A stretch of DNA of 14,812 nt. Source: an uncultured Oscillospiraceae bacterium. Lineage in GTDB: Bacteria > Bacillota > Clostridia > Oscillospirales > Acutalibacteraceae. Under the pieces are notes generated by a model. It was given only the letters and a program-made list of their open reading frames with translations. It had not been told where the DNA came from and searched no databases. Positions 14,387-14,812 of the stretch are shown one piece after another. Position numbers and translations under genes: made by a program. Numbering within the stretch: position 1 is the stretch's first letter; the number at the start of each line of letters is the position of its first letter. The stretch spans positions 1 to 14,812 of the forward strand of contig CABUYS010000028.1 of the NCBI GenBank assembly GCA_902495835.1, written 5' to 3'.

Positions 14387-14812
14387 TTATTGTTTTTCAG
14401 CAGCTGCTTGTTCCGCTACTTTAGCTTCATATCTTTTGCTAAGTCCGCATACGGATGCAATCCATCCTATTACGGTAACTGCAAAAATAGGAACAACTGT
14501 GTACAAGTGTGCTGATACTCTGCTTCCTACTGAAACTATATTTGTGAGAACATATATAATTGTGGAAGCTCCGGCTTTACCTGCACGGCCGCCGATAACT
14601 TCAACCGCTGCTTGACCTTTGGTTTTTGTATCGTCATCAAGAGGTCTGTAAGCCATGTTTTTGGTGGAATCGAACAAACAGTATTTGATACTTTTTACTA
14701 AAGCGTCTACTATAAGTCCAACCCAAATTGCCATCATAGGTACGGATACTCCAAAGATTTCTTTTCCGCCGTTTTTACCATAGAGAATTAATGAGAAGAA
14801 TACTCCGCCGAG
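14387..14812 (-). CDS. Npt/TLC-family nucleotide (ATP/ADP-type) transporter, C-terminal part
   Basis: The visible 141 residues are the C-terminal part of a membrane protein whose frame stays open to the window edge; the Met encoded at 14735-14737 is internal. The signature KSIKYCLFDSTKNMAYRPLD, followed by KTKGQAAVEVIGGRAGKAG, is characteristic of ATP/ADP translocases (nucleotide exchange transporters) of the TLC family, known from Chlamydiae, Rickettsiales and other intracellular bacteria and from plastids. Hydrophobic segments precede and follow the signature (around PMMAIWVGLIVDAL, TIIYVLTNIVSV and VVPIFAVTVIGWIASV), and the protein ends in a short charged, alanine-rich tail. Members exchange host ATP for bacterial ADP or import nucleotides or NAD; which one applies cannot be read from this fragment. 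The gene converges on the preceding + strand gene and is less AT-rich than ribF or truB. Confidence 0.88.
   Translation of the reverse strand, partial: LGGVFFSLILYGKNGGKEIFGVSVPMMAIWVGLIVDALVKSIKYCLFDSTKNMAYRPLDDDTKTKGQAAVEVIGGRAGKAGASTIIYVLTNIVSVGSRVSAHLYTVVPIFAVTVIGWIASVCGLSKRYEAKVAEQAAAEKQ

Noticed and set aside
14334..14615. Open frame of 93 codons on the + strand opposite the transporter
   Set aside because: It starts within the terminator region and is antisense to the transporter, whose family signature is clear.
1..14812. tRNA, rRNA, CRISPR array, insertion sequence, toxin-antitoxin or phage attachment repeats
   Set aside because: No cloverleaf-like sequence, spaced repeats, transposase motifs or paired direct repeats were seen on either strand by reading; a computed repeat search was not possible.

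Overview
Organism. The gene order rimP-nusA-rnpM(ylxR)-ylxQ-infB-rbfA-nrnA-truB-ribF is the classic Bacillota (Firmicutes) translation/transcription operon, and ylxQ plus an nrnA gene between rbfA and truB point to a clostridial-type member. The DNA is AT-rich, shine-dalgarno sites are strong GGAGG types, GTG and TTG starts occur, and TGA acts as a normal stop (for example at the end of ylxQ). The right edge carries part of a gene for an Npt/TLC-type nucleotide (ATP/ADP) transporter, a family known mainly from obligate intracellular bacteria. RibF has lost its riboflavin kinase half. Together these suggest a host-associated, possibly intracellular clostridial lineage with genome reduction. That lifestyle is an inference, and the species cannot be named from this window.

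Layout. (1) Bases 1-5656 hold a block of prophage head genes on the + strand: large terminase (5' end outside the window), portal, a prohead protease with a C-terminal scaffold-like part, HK97-fold major capsid protein, two head-tail connector/closure proteins, then an intrinsic terminator and a separated tail-assembly-chaperone-like gene. Tail tube, sheath, tape measure, baseplate and lysis genes are absent between the block and the host operon, so this looks like a deleted remnant or an atypical element. (2) A consensus-like promoter at 5672-5700 and a leader hairpin start a nine-gene host operon (5768-13191) that ends at a strong terminator at 13214-13256. The operon covers ribosome maturation (RimP, RbfA), transcription elongation/termination (NusA), the RNase P modulator RnpM, an L7Ae-type RNA-binding protein, initiation factor IF2, nanoRNase NrnA, tRNA pseudouridine-55 synthase TruB and an FAD-synthetase-only RibF. 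(3) Bases 13276-14335 are a free-standing transcription unit with a near-perfect promoter, one unrecognised helical protein of 285 residues and its own terminator. (4) Bases 14387-14812 on the - strand are the C-terminal part of the nucleotide transporter, converging on unit 3 across back-to-back terminators.

There is no gene-free stretch longer than 300 bases; the largest is 14199-14386, which is AT-rich and contains the two terminators. No tRNA, rRNA, CRISPR array or insertion sequence was seen.
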